From assembly GCF_000002995.4 (NCBI RefSeq), contig NW_025062479.1:12691721-12755720 (forward strand): a stretch of 64,000 nt of DNA, written 5' to 3'. Below the pieces are notes generated by a model. It saw nothing but the letters and a program-made list of their open reading frames with translations. It did not search any database and was not told the origin of the DNA. Positions 12,853-27,100 of the stretch are shown here, piece by piece. Position 1 is the stretch's first letter, and the number at the start of each line of letters is the position of its first letter. The translations under genes were made by a program, and so were the position numbers. Source of the DNA: Brugia malayi. Taxonomy: Eukaryota; Nematoda; Chromadorea; Rhabditida; Onchocercidae.

Positions 12853-14162
12853 TCACTGAAGTTTACTGATAGAATTATTAAATTCATCCTCGTTAATGTC
12901 GTAATTTTCGAAAAATTTCCCAAGCCTAAACCATTTGTTGAAAGCACCAATATCAATGATATCATCATATCGCTTCCACCACCACCGCCTCAGAATAGAA
13001 TTTCGATTCTCATACAAGCATACCTGCAATGCAGGAATATGGTAAACAATATAGCAAATTTTAAAGAAAGTTTGTTGATTACTCTTAGGATGAAGCTTTT
13101 TATCTTTTTTTGCCATCCTTCAATTTGAGGAGATAAATCCAACTGTTTTCTGAATTCACGGATCTCAAATTTTCCTTATATGATCGTTTTAGTAACTGTT
13201 TTTATCATAGGCATCCCGTCGCTTTTACTTATCAGTAAGATATCTCATTTCTGCTGCGGCATTGTATTTGACATACTACATATCTCACTTCCCCCTTCCA
13301 GAACTCTCGAAGACCTTATCCCAATGTTAATAGTGTTTGGTTAATTAAACTTAATACTTATGGTCAATACTCTTTCATAATGAAATAACAATAAACGAGA
13401 CAGGAGAGATTCTAAAAGAAATTGCAACGGAATATCATAACGCCATCACGGACAAAACAAAATAAAATAAATGAAACAGTGAAGTGGTGTCTTACGTCAT
13501 CACACTCAGGTAGTATGATGAGGATGGAAAATAGAATGCAATCAATAAGTTTGAGTCGATTTTGATCTACATACAGTGTACGTGATGCAATTTCATCGTC
13601 CGCCGTTTTACTGTGTATTGAATTTGGTACAAGCACCATTTGTCTCCTTTTTTCCACCAACGAATTGAGCATATCTCTGTAAGAAAATTACTGAAATGTC
13701 AAAATGAATAAAAATTTCTTCAGCAAACTTAGCGTAGAAACCTCGTCTTACCGAAATGCATGCAACTGTGTACGCGATAAATGTAAATAAGTCAGCTATT
13801 AAAATAACTATATAAATGTGAAAACTACATAACATCGGAAGAAGATGTAAACTGAAACTGAAAGGAATCTGGAAACTTCGACAATGCGCATCATTCTTGG
13901 CTTATTTTCAGGACATCAACCACGATGGCAAACGTTAAAATGTGCGTATGAAATGTGCACTATACACGGACGTACACTACCTTTCATTCGGATTAGTTTT
14001 ATAAGCATAAAATGCACTTCCAAATGGCAATAGCTTCATTGCCGTTATAATCGGTCTCCTTTTCGCATCTTTCAACAAATCTTCAACGACCACCAGGTAG
14101 TCATTTCCGACCATTTTCCAATAGTCAATGAACGTGAAACACCATCGTTTCAGGAATGCCAT
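12853..14162 (-). CDS. TIMM29: TIM22-complex subunit Tim29
   Basis: TIMM29 is a metazoan inner-membrane subunit of the TIM22 carrier translocase that imports multi-spanning carriers into mitochondria. Three exons on the minus strand, 13981-14162, 13496-13676 and 12853-13023, join in phase to 177 residues. The N-terminal part (DYLVVVEDLLKDAKRRP) matches the matrix-side helix, followed by a hydrophobic stretch ending AFYAYKTNPNER. The middle reads LVEKRRQMVLVPNSIHSKTA, and the C-terminal block RWWWKRYDDIIDIGAFNKWF followed by DINEDEF is the best-conserved family signature. The protein ends soon after this block, whereas vertebrate TIMM29 (about 260 residues) continues for tens of residues, so this form is short. 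The start is the first ATG of the open exon; no upstream exon is needed. Confidence 0.85.
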
Positions 14163-15322
14163 TAGTCGTCAGTTAAATAAAATCCTGAAAAGTCTTTCGT
14201 ATGGAATGACTCAACAATTTTCCTATTTACTTATCCTCAACTGATTTAAACATTTAGAAAAGGGATGGCTATTACCATTCTTTTACACTTAATAATTCTG
14301 AAGCCAAAAGAGAAAGAGTGGGAGTTCGAGATTCCACTCAAACTTCTCTCAGTCATTCGATTCTGTTTCGTAAAATGGTCCAGCAGGTTACGTGGACACG
14401 CGAAGAGTCTAATATAAGGATGAAGCGAGTACCGATCTATTTGCTGATTTCATTTTAACGGACTCTATACTCAAGAAGTGATTACTGCAAAAAAGTTGTC
14501 ATCGACCACGAAATACCAATCGGACTTAATGCTCTACCAACTTTATGGAAAGGGTGGCCTCATTTTGTTGGCCACGGGATGCGTTACGTAGTAAGCCAGG
14601 CGTATCAAGGCATTTCCATCCTGAATGTACCACTTTTTTATCCACGGTGCCTAGTGTGAGTGATTGTTCGGGATTTGTGAGAATAAAGAATAAGGTTTTT
14701 CAGCTACCACCGGAAATATGCCGGTAATAAACAACGAAAATACATCAATTTCTTTCTTTTCTTGACATCAGTTTTTCGTCTTTCAGAAAGGGATTTAAGT
14801 GCGGGCTAATATTACACTTTTCATGCGACGTTTTCTCACACAGCTGATTAGTCCGAAAGTGAATAACATCGAGAAACGACTACTTCAACTAATTCACTAT
14901 GATATCATTTCATTAACACGTTCTTTCAAAAAATCAGTGTTTGTATTACTGTTAATTAGAACTAACAAAAACCATTATGCCTTACTAATGATGGATATAT
15001 TTGAGGTAGAGGAGCAGTCGGTAAGTTAAGACGTTTAGCAAGTTCATAGCGCTTGGTAAATCGAAAGCATTTAGTTTTAGAACGTTTGGCGTGTTCGATG
15101 GGATATCTAGATTAAAAGCTTTAGGGAACTGGTTTTAGCAATACTTTTCGGAGGACTTATAGCTTGTCTTAAAAAAGAATGAGAAAGTCCTGAATGACTG
15201 TTGGATGCAAAGTTTCCAACTACCTTGGACGAGTTGTAGCGGGCAACTTTCTTGTGTATCAGTTTTATTTGATATTAGTAAGCGAAACTCTGATGGTATA
15301 ATTAAAACAATATTTGTGTGTT
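14163..15322. other. Intergenic between TIMM29 and MPDU1
   Basis: About 1.2 kb. It contains the 5' flank of TIMM29 and the 3' flank of MPDU1 on the same strand. Short plus-strand ORFs at 14545-14727 and 14799-15029 show no family features and I do not call them. Confidence 0.6.
15264..15269 (-). promoter_or_regulatory. Polyadenylation signal AATAAA for MPDU1
   Basis: TTTATT on the plus strand, that is AATAAA on the minus strand, lies about 55 bases beyond the MPDU1 stop codon. Confidence 0.5.
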
Positions 15323-16871
15323 TCAAGACACCTTTTTCTTCATTTCCACATTGCTCCAGTAGAGAAGAAACTGAACAAAAATTATGCCATTTAATAAAGC
15401 TGCAATAATGTAAGTGATAACCATCAGCTGGTCACCCGTTTCTTTTAAGGAAGTAAATATTCGAGCCAAACATCCTGCGAATTGGAGAAATACTGAGATC
15501 ACTGATAGTTGGCCAGTATTCTGTCGCTGGTAGTTTGCCCGAATTTGTAAAAACTGAAAGGAAAATATGTGAAGCTGTGAATAAAACAAATGATGTGTAT
15601 TATCAGAATTATTCAGCCAATCTTGGCAAGTTATTCCAGGAAAGACATAACTGCGCCGTATCATTTATCCACCCATCTTAAGGGCTTTATAGCGGACATC
15701 CTGCCATAGTGCTTTTTCAGTTAGTCTACAGCGTCCAAAGGTCTGCTTTGCATTGCCTTGACATTATTATCGTTGGATTTTGCGTTGGGGTATATGGTAT
15801 GTCTCATGTAACAGTTTCCAAATAGCTATGTGCAAGAGAAATGTTGAAGCGATAAATTGAGTGATTCGACTTGATTCATATAATTAATTATTGAACGATG
15901 TCTATTAACACAACTGTCACTTTCATACTGATGCATTATATAACGTAGCCAAAGACGTAATAGCATTCCACTAGCAAGCAGGCATTCAGAAATTAACAAA
16001 TATTCATTTAAATCTTACTTTGGCAACAATAACAACTGGGATACTAATAGCTTGAAGCAACGCAAGAACGTCAGTTGGGATATATTCACCCATTACTGCA
16101 CAACTAATTGTCCAGCAAAATGCAAGAAATACTGCTGCGTAAGCTTGCCGTGATGAAAACCATAAAATCTGGATAATTATTATGACCATTTGGACTGTCA
16201 CAAAGAATGAATCACCCCACTGACTGAAACGATTCATTCATATGAGTTATATGAATTTAATCTCAAACAGCCTGTCCATAGATTACTGGAATAAATAGAC
16301 TAAACAATTATTTCTATTAATTTCAGCAATTCTATCCTGTACTTTCCTTATCTTCTTCAACACGAAGAGAATTTACCTTAACACTACATAATTTGAAATA
16401 ATGGGAAATATTTCAGATGATATCGATTCTTATCAAATGATGTTGGACTCACTAACAGTGTTTCAGAAGAATAATCAACATAATCAACAATGTACATTTC
16501 CCTTTATGAATTATCTGTTTCAATAAATACTGTTCCTAGCGCTGCTCTGCGGAACTAAATTGTAAGACGGATTTACAAGCCTACACAATTAAAAGTAACC
16601 AAAATGGAAATTAGAAATAAACAAACACGAAAACATATCCCTTAGCGTAACTATAAGATGTTACTGCAAAACAGGCAAAGAATCCCAACAACTGCGATAA
16701 CAATGAAATCCCTTCACCCGACTGTGCAAACTGAATTTTCAAAATTTGTGGTATGAATAGAAGCAATGACATAACAGTTATACCAAGTCCAAGCAGTCGC
16801 GACATAAGCATCGATACACATTCCTCTGCAATTTTCCTGATTGGATAACTGACTGATTCATAAAAATTCAT
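15323..16871 (-). CDS. MPDU1: Mannose-P-dolichol utilization defect 1 protein (PQ-loop family)
   Basis: MPDU1 is an ER multi-spanning protein needed for use of dolichol-phosphate mannose and glucose in N-glycan, O-mannose and GPI assembly. Three exons, 16627-16871, 16019-16223 and 15323-15553, join in phase to 226 residues, close to the usual 247. Two PQ-loop regions are visible: LLLFIPQILKIQFAQSGEG followed by ISLLSQ near residues 38-60, and AISIPVVIVAK running into NTGQLSVISVFLQF around residues 140-170. The end of the second, GCLARIFTSLKETGDQLM, is almost invariant in the family. Several hydrophobic spans fit the expected membrane topology. The C-terminus is KKVS, a K-K-X-X di-lysine signal that fits ER residence. 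The first codon is the only ATG that opens the first exon. TBC1D24 lies upstream on the same strand. Confidence 0.93.
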
Positions 16872-18220
16872 TACGGTTTATAAAGTAAGTTCTACCATCG
16901 ATGCTTAGATAGTACAAAGTGAGCAGAAAAAGTGACATTTGTACTGATTTATCGCAGTTCAGAATTAGCAAAGCTTATCTGACAGGCGACCTCTCTAAAC
17001 TATTTCTCATTAATCTGTCGAAGTCCACTGTTAAGTTACAATGGTGACAAATTTTAGATGCATTAACAGTTACACTATCTGCTGGTGGTTCCTTTGTATT
17101 GCTATATAAAAAAAAGTAAACAGGTGTTTCCAGGACAGTACCTGTCAAGGGCATAGGTATCAAAGACTTACGATGAAGGAGGTTATATTTCAGAAGCATT
17201 ATTTCGTAACATCGATTTGGAAATACGAAATGCAATAATTGATCAGTTTTTGAAATAATTAGATTCTTCATCACTTTTGAACTATTAACTAAAAATAGGA
17301 TAGATAAAATGTCATATACCAAATATCAGTCTGATTTTAATTCAACTAAATTCCGCATCACCATCTGGATTTCCATGTCTAATAATTACTACGATATCTC
17401 GCCCCCATTTTTTACGAGTTTTCCACGATTTCACTACGAAATCTCTTAATATTTAAAAAATTCTCTTAACTGCTGACATAACAGATTCAGAAATCCATCA
17501 ATTTGAAATTAAAATTTACTGTTCCAATCAGTGTTGATATATAACGTCACCACGAACAGAATCACGGCGACAAACGAAATGTCATTAGGCAATAAGTAAT
17601 TTTTGTCGTTAAATCACAATTCCACGGAAATTTTTGGGAAATTGCGATTATTAGATGCAATATTAAACTACAATACTCGAAATATAGCATGAAAATATAA
17701 ATTAGCATAGTAAAAGATCATCACATACACCGTAAAATCACTTCACTGTCAACATATTTAAAATACTGAAAACAAAAAACACTAAACATTTGACATCAGA
17801 TCAAATAAAAAAGTAACAACATTTGCTACTACCTCTACAGCCGTTGAGAAAAAAATAAACTTTCTCACCATGTATTTAAATACTGAAGTGGACTGAAATT
17901 GAAAGCGGCTGGAAATAAAAATTTTGGAACAATTCTAAACTCAAGTAATTTTTAATACTACAAGTTATCACTCATCTGTCTTCTTAAATAGGTATATTCG
18001 GTAGGTATTTACTGATTATTATTAAATACTACTACAAAACAGCGACAAAATTCATATACCCATACAATCTATTTTATACATCTCAAAACTTCATAAAAAA
18101 AATACAACTGAGAAAAAAAAACAGATCCCGGAAAAAAGAAACTTGTCCTCTCATGCATCCAAATGTTTTTACAGAACTCCTTGCATTCAAACCCTTGACT
18201 TTTTCCTCAACATTTGATTC
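16872..18220. other. Intergenic between MPDU1 and TBC1D24
   Basis: About 1.35 kb of AT-rich DNA. A 115-codon minus-strand ORF at 16975-17322 is the longest open stretch, but it has no recognisable domain and no splice partner that I could support. Confidence 0.55.
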
Positions 18221-21200
18221 TTATTCAAATACTTGAAATACCTGGAAAATAAAAAAGTGTCTGTTTTACTGCTTTATTCTCCAGATTTTTAAAAATTCAA
18301 GTTTCTTCGAAATTTCAATTTCATCTCAAAAAGACAAGTTCAGCACACAGATTTACAATTTCGATTAAATAGATACCTGAAAATTTATAGTCTCTCTGTC
18401 AATATTTAAAGCTTTTGCAATCGTTAAAAAATTACCTCCATGTCATCGATTTTAAATGTACCACCCTTCACCAGTTCTGGATTTTGGAATGTTTTACCCG
18501 GTAAGGTTGAACCTTTTATCAATTCATCCACAATATATATTGCATTCCCACCAATCTACAAAATAAGAATTACGCCAAAAAATTGATTTGTTTCATTCAG
18601 TTTTTCAACACTATTTAGTGAAATATAGGGTGCACAATTAGTTATCAGTCTATAAATGATAGCTAGTTAAAGACAGGATGATAGATGAATCTTGGTTAAT
18701 GAAAAAATTCAAACACTTGCTCAAGCAATTAAAAAAATTAGTCAATTCACGATACAAAAAATACGTTTCAAGTCATAATTCTAAAATGGCCGTACAATAA
18801 AATAAGCAAATTTTCAGAACCACGGAGCATATGTTTTTGAAACTGTAGTATGCTGCATATATAAATGATACAAAAAGGTGAACTTTAGAAAACGTACCAT
18901 TAAAACAGTAGGCTCTCGACCACACGGAGCAGCCATAAAACATTCTGCTTGATTTTCTTTCCAATCATATTTATTCACTTGATTATTATCGTCTAAATTC
19001 CAAACAAACGAAAGACCACCGCCAAAGTATTTTCCATTCCCACGCTCACATGTCTTTATTCGATTTCCCCACGGTTCGTCACAGAAAGCTCCCAAAATTT
19101 CACTTTTATCAGTCTTGATAATTAACAACGTTGATTCCGCTTCATCGATCCTACAAAAGCTGAATTTTAGCTGTGATGATAATCTTACGCTAACATCTTT
19201 ATGTGTTGTGGTTTTTTTTTAGAACTTAAACAATTTCATACTGAAAATAAAATATCCGCTCACTTTGTCCACAAACGATAGAATGAGGTCCCATCATCGC
19301 AAAGATGGTAAATCAGCATCGGAGTTTTGAGTTGATATTTTTCCGGCAAATAACACATTAATTTAAAGGCAGTTTCTGATGAAATGATGCTTGAAATAAA
19401 GGGCTTTATATACATGGCTGGTAAATCAACCACTGGAAGATCAGGACCCTCTGACTTCAAAATCTGAAAACCATCACCAAAACTATCAAGTCACTTCTCG
19501 CCATAAAATTCCCAAAAAAATGTGCTGTAATTAGCTGAACTAAAAAATATATAACGGTTATATGAAAATGACATTATTTGCGAATAAAATGGAGAAGGTA
19601 TAAGTACTGTTAGTTTAACATTGAGACACTTTTATGCAGAGCACGTAAAAGAAAAAAAAAAAAAAAACAAAAAGATGCAGTAATCTTCGTTCCCTTTACT
19701 TTTATGATAATGAAATATTTTAAAAGGTTGTAGTTTCATTTCTTCACTGCGACTAGTTGTTAAAAAAAGCAATTGTCTTGCTTGGTTCATTAAAATGAGA
19801 TTATTTCGTCTAATCATCGATTTAGATGGTAGTACTTGTTTCCTACTTCGTACGGGGATTTTCTTTAAGCTTTTTAGTTTAGCAGGAAAGTTAAGAGGAC
19901 ATGCTCAAGGTTAATCAAATTCAGTGACAATTCCAGTTTGAAAAAACAGCCAAACTTAGCTCTGTATTTATACTAATTCTGCTCCTCAGTGGCACCAGTA
20001 ACTTTCTGTCTAAAATACGCCGTAATCAACCATAGAAAAAAGTGCAGAAACTATTTTACTTACGATAAAAAAAAAAAAAAAAAATCTACCATTTTCTCAT
20101 ACTTGTCCTGAAAACGAGTAATTTTTGTACCACTAAAATTCCGAATCTTTATAGCGGCTTCGAGTAAAACCGTAACAGAAATATTTTGATGTTTTACGCT
20201 CTGAACAATCCTTTCCGCAAATAAATCAATCCGTTCTTGGCAAGTTTTGTCCGTCAAATCGTCAGGCATCTGAAGATAAAGGCTTTTTTAAGAACCATAA
20301 ATTGTAGTCCTAAAAATTCTCAACATGTCAAATAAAGTGGAACATACAAATATGGTTAAGTTAAAAGTTTAAAGAAAATTTACAAAATTGTAATAGGATT
20401 CTTCAATATGCAATTTATCATCTCACAGTTTCCGAACAGCTGCCGAGGAGTTCACTGGGAAATATCAACAAAACTTTATCATTAATTCTACAATTTCTAT
20501 GGAAATATAAAATATATAAAACCAACTTTGATGTTTTTGTGCCAAATGTTAAGCAATATGATGGCAACTCTCATTAATACTTTGCTCCCTTCATATAAGT
20601 AGCAATCAATAACACAAATTAAATGTTCAAACGGCAAGGCGCAAAATATCCATTTTGGCCAACTTTGCAAAGCACTTGCCAAAATGTTTTCGTCAGACGA
20701 CCCAATCCAATTTTTCAATGTTTTATAAACTGCTGTCTGAAAAGAAAAACTAAAATGTAGCTGTTTTCTAAAGTTCGACGCCTTCAATTAACAACAATCT
20801 AATAAATAAGCGAAGTGACTACATAATTTGTCACCAGTAATTTTTAACGAAAGTAATCAGGAAAAACTAAGGGAAAAAAAATGGTTCTCAAAAAAAAAAA
20901 GGAGAACAGTTTGAGAAATGTTAAGGCTTGAATATCTAAGTCGGTTCTAACAACAAAATGTCTTAGATAATCAAGAAGAGAGAAAAAAGGGTGGGGAAAG
21001 CATACCTTGTGGACTTTTATAAGTGCAAGCAGTGTGTACCCCGTAGCCTTACTTGCCAAAGCAGAACATTTCATGTAATTTGAATGATTTTTAAGGATCC
21101 AAAAAACACATGCATATGCATCGTCCTCACTCATATAATGCAAACATAATGCAAGTATAGGTTGCATCAACTATAAGAAAGAGCCACAATTACAAAAAAT

Positions 21201-24104
21201 GCTGAGAATAAATAAAACCATTTTATTATAGTTTGATTGAAATATTTTCAAAAACACCGATTAGTGTGGAACAAATATGTTAAGTAAGTCAAAAAATAAT
21301 ATAAAATAAATAAAAATCAATCTAACACTAACCGGTGCATAATTTAATGTCGGGATTGTAGCATCTAAAGCACGAATGAGACGATGTAGTGCTTTTAAGC
21401 CATCTGCATTTAATTCATAACATTCATGTATAGTATCCGAAGATTGCAGAAAACGAGCTTTTGGTGGAAAATGCCCTAAACAAACCTAAATTAATTTTTT
21501 AGATTCATACCTTTCAAAAGTCTAACCAGCTCTTAATAGACTGTAATAAGAACAAGAGGTTTTTTAAAAACATTATGCTTCTCTGTTTACCAACATGATA
21601 CTGATACCTTTGCTGCACAAATTTCTGCATTTTGCATGCCTTAACCTTAGCAACTCAAAATAGACAGGATAATAGCAATAAAATCGTATGAAAAAATTAC
21701 CAACGTTCTCTTCCCATCCATCAGATTCATAACTAACTTTGTGTGCATTAAAGTCTGGATTGTTTAATTTACAGATTTCTTGCCATAAATTTGCTCGTAT
21801 CCTGTGTCCTATTGGCCAGTTTGTTTTTCGAAGCATCTTTTTTATCTAAAATCAAGAACAAAATTGAAATCACAACACAATATCACATAATTTTTGATGA
21901 ATTGTGTACAGTAAACATTAAATAGGGGCTCAGAGCTTGCTACCTTTCAATGTCAACATCTTTCAGTTTTCATTTAGCTCATGCCTAGTTGAATCATTAT
22001 CAATGATTGTTTGATCTTTGTTTACTGCTCACATCGATGCTCTTACTTCATCAGGTCGATTCCGGTGTAGAATTTGTCGAATTAATTTAATACTGCCATA
22101 TGACTCATCGTAATTAACAATAATGATACGAGCATAATTCGTGAATGTTTCCTGCAGACAGAATGCTATGTGCAAAGATGTTTGATCTAAATTTCATATA
22201 TAAATTGGATTTACTAAGATTAGAGGTAACGGCTTTACATTATCAATGTTACTGATGTAAAACATAAGTACTTAATATTTCAATTCATATCTACCACTAA
22301 GAGTAATGATTTAATTCATATCTACTACCAGATTATTTCATGGATTAACTAACTATGCCGCATTACAGTTTTATTTTCCAGAGACTAATATTTAGCCAGT
22401 TATAGTTGTTAAATTTATTGGAAAGGATTTATGAATAGATATGAAATAAACCCATAAGGCAAATCAATATTCCAAAATTAACTCAATAATTTTCAAACAG
22501 AAATTGAATTTCGATTCACTTGATACTGAGTTGTCAACTATGAATACAATAAAAAGCTTGCCTCACGAGATTCGTGAAACAATGACTGTCTCACTTCCTC
22601 GCAGACCGCCACTTCGTCACCTCTTAGAAACTTCACGAACTGTTCACGTTTATTCAAAGGCAAATGAAGTGAACGTCTTAATCGACCACTCAACCGCGAA
22701 AGAAACGATGTACTTGACTCAGTGCGTTGTAAGACCAATGGCGTCAGCGTTATAGGTGTTGTTGGAAGTTCTATGCTACTGGGCCCAGCTCCATCATCCT
22801 CAACATCTGGCAATGAAGTCATGGCGGACGTTGTGGGTAAAGAAAAGAACGATGCTTGTTCCTTATCTCTAACCTCTTCAGCAGTCGTATGCGCATCTGA
22901 AATGAGCAAAATACTTGTTGATCGATTAGGAAATGGCCTCTTCCAACTGGGAAACCTATAATGTGGAGAAAAGAAGCTTTCAGTATGCTTTTTTCTATAA
23001 ATAATTTGTTTGTATTACAGCCGAGTATATGTTTGAAAAGATTTTCAAAAGCAGTATTTCCGATGAATCCTAAGACTACACTGCCTTTATGATATAATCT
23101 CTATTCTGGACTATTCGGAAACAAGCATTAGGAGTCCTTAATTAAAAAATTGATTGGTAAGTCCTACAATGACTGTAACCTAGTTATTCACTACATTAAT
23201 CTGTATTAGGATCAGAACTGTAAAATATGCAGGCTAGATCCTGATCCATAAAGAAGAATGGATAGGATAATAAACTGATGATACTGATCGATAAGGAGGA
23301 AAACAAAAAGCTGAAAGACTCGTTTCCGTTCCCTTTTTTTTCACGATTCCATTCACTTCTTTCATGACCCAGTAATTTGCAAGATAGGATATGGTTAAGG
23401 TAACAAAGATCGTTTTTGAACGGGCAAAAAACGAAGAATTCCTGAGAGAAAGACATCTTAACATCATAATCGTAAATGTCATATATATACCTATTTTATT
23501 TCGCTTGACGATATGCTAGGAAACTTAATTACGATGTGACACTAAATTCCTGAAGAAACCTAATGACAGCCGTGAAAAACTGTACACTCGAAAGTTTCAA
23601 TTAGGATTTCAATTAGAATACGTTACCACATAGAACTACCTAGAATCCTAATATTAAAAATTTGAACGTTTGAAATGAATCTTGACATTTTAGAAAACCG
23701 GGAAAATAATAGTTGTAAGGAAAAATGTTAGAATAAAAATTTTGATAACGTCCAAAAGCTCGAAAAAATTAGTAAAAATTAATATTTTTGACCAATTATT
23801 CAGTAGAAGTTAAATCCCTCTCTTTCTTCCCATCCTTACCTCCCCCCAGAGGCAAAAAACTAATACGTGATCTTCAAAATTGTTAAACCAAAAAAGAACT
23901 TACCCTAAAAGATGATCGATGGGATAATCCACTTTAAAAGAGTAGGAAGAAAGGCATTGTTTTACCTGTCATTTTTTTCGTATTAATCGATTTCCTGCGC
24001 TTGACAAATGATTGATACAAGTTATCCCAGGTGCTACGATGAAATACAATCAAGCTGCTACGATAAAATGATCTCATCGTGGAGCTACTGTGATCTCCTG
24101 ACAT
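18221..24104 (-). CDS. TBC1D24: TBC1D24/Skywalker-type TBC and TLDc domain protein
   Basis: TBC1D24 (Drosophila Skywalker) acts at synaptic and endosomal membranes, pairing a Rab-GAP-like TBC fold with a TLDc domain linked to vesicle traffic and oxidative-stress resistance. Twelve exons join to exactly 663 codons: 23966-24104, 22595-22896, 22047-22151, 21705-21845, 21333-21485, 21006-21170, 20527-20736, 20090-20269, 19264-19463, 18898-19150, 18436-18555, 18221-18241. Exons 4-7 form the TBC domain (NWPIGHRIRANLWQEICK; YLYEGSKVLMRVAIILL). No IxxDxxR arginine finger is visible, as in other TBC1D24 proteins. The TLDc domain covers exons 9-12 (YKPF-type start, FGGGLSFVWNL, GGNAIYIVDEL). The first two exons encode a basic, Ser-rich N-terminus without a clear counterpart, so the start ATG is the least certain part. 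An additional upstream exon cannot be excluded. Confidence 0.88.
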
Positions 24105-27100
24105 TTGACCACCAAACAAACATAGACAAAAATTTGAAACCGTTCTCCCTTCTTTCTTCCTTTTTGTCTGCTACTGTCCACACTCCTTGTTCAATTTCTG
24201 CAATAAGTATTTGAAGAATTTAGTAGCAAATGAAACACAATGTGTAAATATTTTCAGGTTAAAATTTTCCACAAAAAGTAAAAACTTGAGAAACCCGTTC
24301 AACAAGTCTTCATCCGTCAACTTATTCTCGCTCCTTTTCTCTATTTTCCATTTTCAGTCCCTTGTACCTTTACCCAACTGTTTTTTAACTTCATCTTTAC
24401 TTCCTCGTATAAACCTATCTACGGCATTTCCATACATTTTAATGAAACATGATAATGGTCCAAGCGTTAAAAAAAATACTAAAAGTTCGATGATCAATGG
24501 AAAATGCTAAAAGGCACTAAATTTGAAGTCCGAGTGCTATTTCTTACCTACAGGTCAGTACGAAAATTATTACAGCAGTAGAATACCATCAGCATACCAA
24601 TTTCATTTCAGCCGACGATGGAATGGAATAAAAGTAGGTACATGCTTGGTTTCATCAATGTAATTACATGTCGAAAACCATATAAAGATTGCTCCAGTCT
24701 CGACTTATCATTTCTAGTACCATATTTCTTCATCGTCTTCACCAAGAATAAGGCGCTCCCATACCAAACGAGTAATGCACGTGATCCACAATTAGATCTC
24801 CATATTTGTTTTAATACTATTATTTGCACATATTTTTCCACAGAAATCTATAGTACACCACAAATTCAAACTTATTACCTAATCTGAACCAAATTTCTTA
24901 CAGTTCTCAGTTTTTGTAATGAATCTCACATATTCCACCTAGCACATATTTTGCTGGTGGATCTATCGACAAGTCTGCTCAGATATTAAGTAAATCACAA
25001 AAATTATTCATATTTTCCCAAAATCATTTAAGAAACGATAATCAGTGTTGAATTTCTCGAAAAAAAAACTGAAAAATAGAAATGTTTTCATCGTTATCAG
25101 AAGGAAAAGAAAAAAACGGGACGTACTTTGTAATATCTTATTGGTTGATAACCCAAAAGTGGTCGGTACTGTAATAATGCCATTTAAAAAACAGGGTGCC
25201 ATTATAAGGCCATCGATCGAATATTATTGTGAAGGACACTGATGGTAACGACTGATCAATTGTTGAAGACTAGAAAGTTAATGATCATTTCCAAAGCACA
25301 TAAATCATCCTATTTTCTCCAAAGGCATTGTTTTTAACACAACAAACAGTCGCCGATCTTTGTCCTTCTGTCAGTATCAACACATTGCTGCAATGAAATT
25401 TACAGGTTGTTCGGAAATTCCTACATTGCTTTAATCCTAGACCTGATTTCGATGAGAAAGCTCCCCGACCGCCTTAATCTACGGATTCATTTCGAACATG
25501 AATAGATCATTTTCTCTTTGTCTCAAATCACTGCTAATCGAATCACTCATATTCAAACTACCTAAATTATCCTCCCATTTAGTTTACACTCCCACTATTT
25601 CCTCGCCCACTTGATAATGTTATGCCGTTTGGATGGATAATAACATAACAGAAATTCACTTAATACTGAACTTTCTTGATAGAATGGAAAAAAAATGAGT
25701 GGAAAAAATTCAAGTAAAATAAGAAAATACGATACAAATATGTCATTACACTGAACTAATCTTTTATGATTAAAAGATATTTAATTCACAAAAAAGTCCG
25801 ATTTGGACATTTTATCGTAATGACAGAGTACTAATCCTCACAAATTTTAGATAAGCAAAACGGGTACTGTTTGTCGCATTGAGGGAAGGGAAAAGGAAAA
25901 TTTAGCAGATAATTTGCAGTTGGATGCCTTCCGCATGTGTTCATAAGACTATTATGATCATTACCAGTGTCGAAAAATTTAGACTGATTAAAGATCAGAA
26001 AAGCAAATTGAAACAAATGAATCACTAAATGAAAGAGGAAATGAATCATTCATGTTCATTTACAGATGTTCGGGATGAGAAACTAAACATCACTGAAGAG
26101 ATGAATGAATTATCTGGAAAAAGGTTACAATTCATTTAAGATGAAGATTTGCATTTTTTATGGAAAACGCAAATTTTCAACATGGTGGATGCTACAATCC
26201 ACTCAGAAAATATCGCGAATTCCATCCCCCTTTTTTTTCTTTCACTCCATTTTACTTGTTTCCATTAGCTTCTCCAAGGAAGATAGAAACCATGAATTTG
26301 TTTATGACCGTGGATAACTTAAATATAAGTCCTTTCTAGCTTGCTTTAATTTGACAGATTTGAATTCGCTTTTTGTCAAGATCACGGATAGCTTGAAAGA
26401 TGTAAACAGTGTGATCCGGACCAAGCGATTGCAAAGTAAGAACAGTTGCAAGATCTCGAAAATAGGAATTAAGTATTCAACTCAAAACATTATAACTAGA
26501 AGTGAAATAAACTAAATATAACGAAAAATTATCAAAGCTGAGTTCTAGACTTTTAAATTTGGATCACTATCGCCACATTCAATTAAATGACATGAAGATA
26601 AAGTTTCCAGGACACATACAGGAGTCAGTTCTGCATATCGAGACAGACGAACAATATTCGAACAACTCATTGGACGAAAAGTAATTCGTATACGGCGCTT
26701 GTTAACATCTGATTTGGAGCGTATACGTTGGGGCAGGTGCACGTGGTCTCGCCAAGTAATACGTTTAACAAAAGGTATGCATATATATTTGTGAATAGTT
26801 GTTGAATAAAGTAGGAAGATAGTTTAGTCTTACTGTGCAATTTAACCTTGTAATTCCCTGAACCATTACTTAATATAGTTTATTGTCAACTGAACTGTAC
26901 TCTTCACCCCTCTTCTGTTTACCATATTCTTCGTAAGACTGCATTGTATGCATCATCATATGTGCAGTTTATTTTGTTACATCATATAATGCCCCGTGCC
27001 AGTTACGTTAGAGATTTAAGGTTTGAGTTAAATTCTACAATCTTTTGAATATTTGAATATTTTGAACCAACTATATTTGTGTTTCTGTTCCTATCGGTGT

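Noticed and set aside
13608..13835. Minus-strand ORF overlapping the TIMM29 intron and exon 2
   Set aside because: Different frame from the TIMM29 exon. The exon chain 13981 to 13676 is in phase without it.
14321..14350. tRNA-like T-arm (GTTCGAGA with flanking pairs)
   Set aside because: No cloverleaf or box A partner at proper spacing.
14545..15029. Two plus-strand ORFs between TIMM29 and MPDU1
   Set aside because: No recognisable motif or splice structure.
16975..17322. 115-codon minus-strand ORF upstream of MPDU1
   Set aside because: No domain, no plausible start context and no phase-compatible splice to MPDU1 or TBC1D24. Chance ORF is the simplest reading.
24187..24510. 107-codon plus-strand ORF
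   Set aside because: Low-complexity Phe/Leu/Ser-rich translation of T/C-rich DNA; antisense flank of TBC1D24 with no family features.
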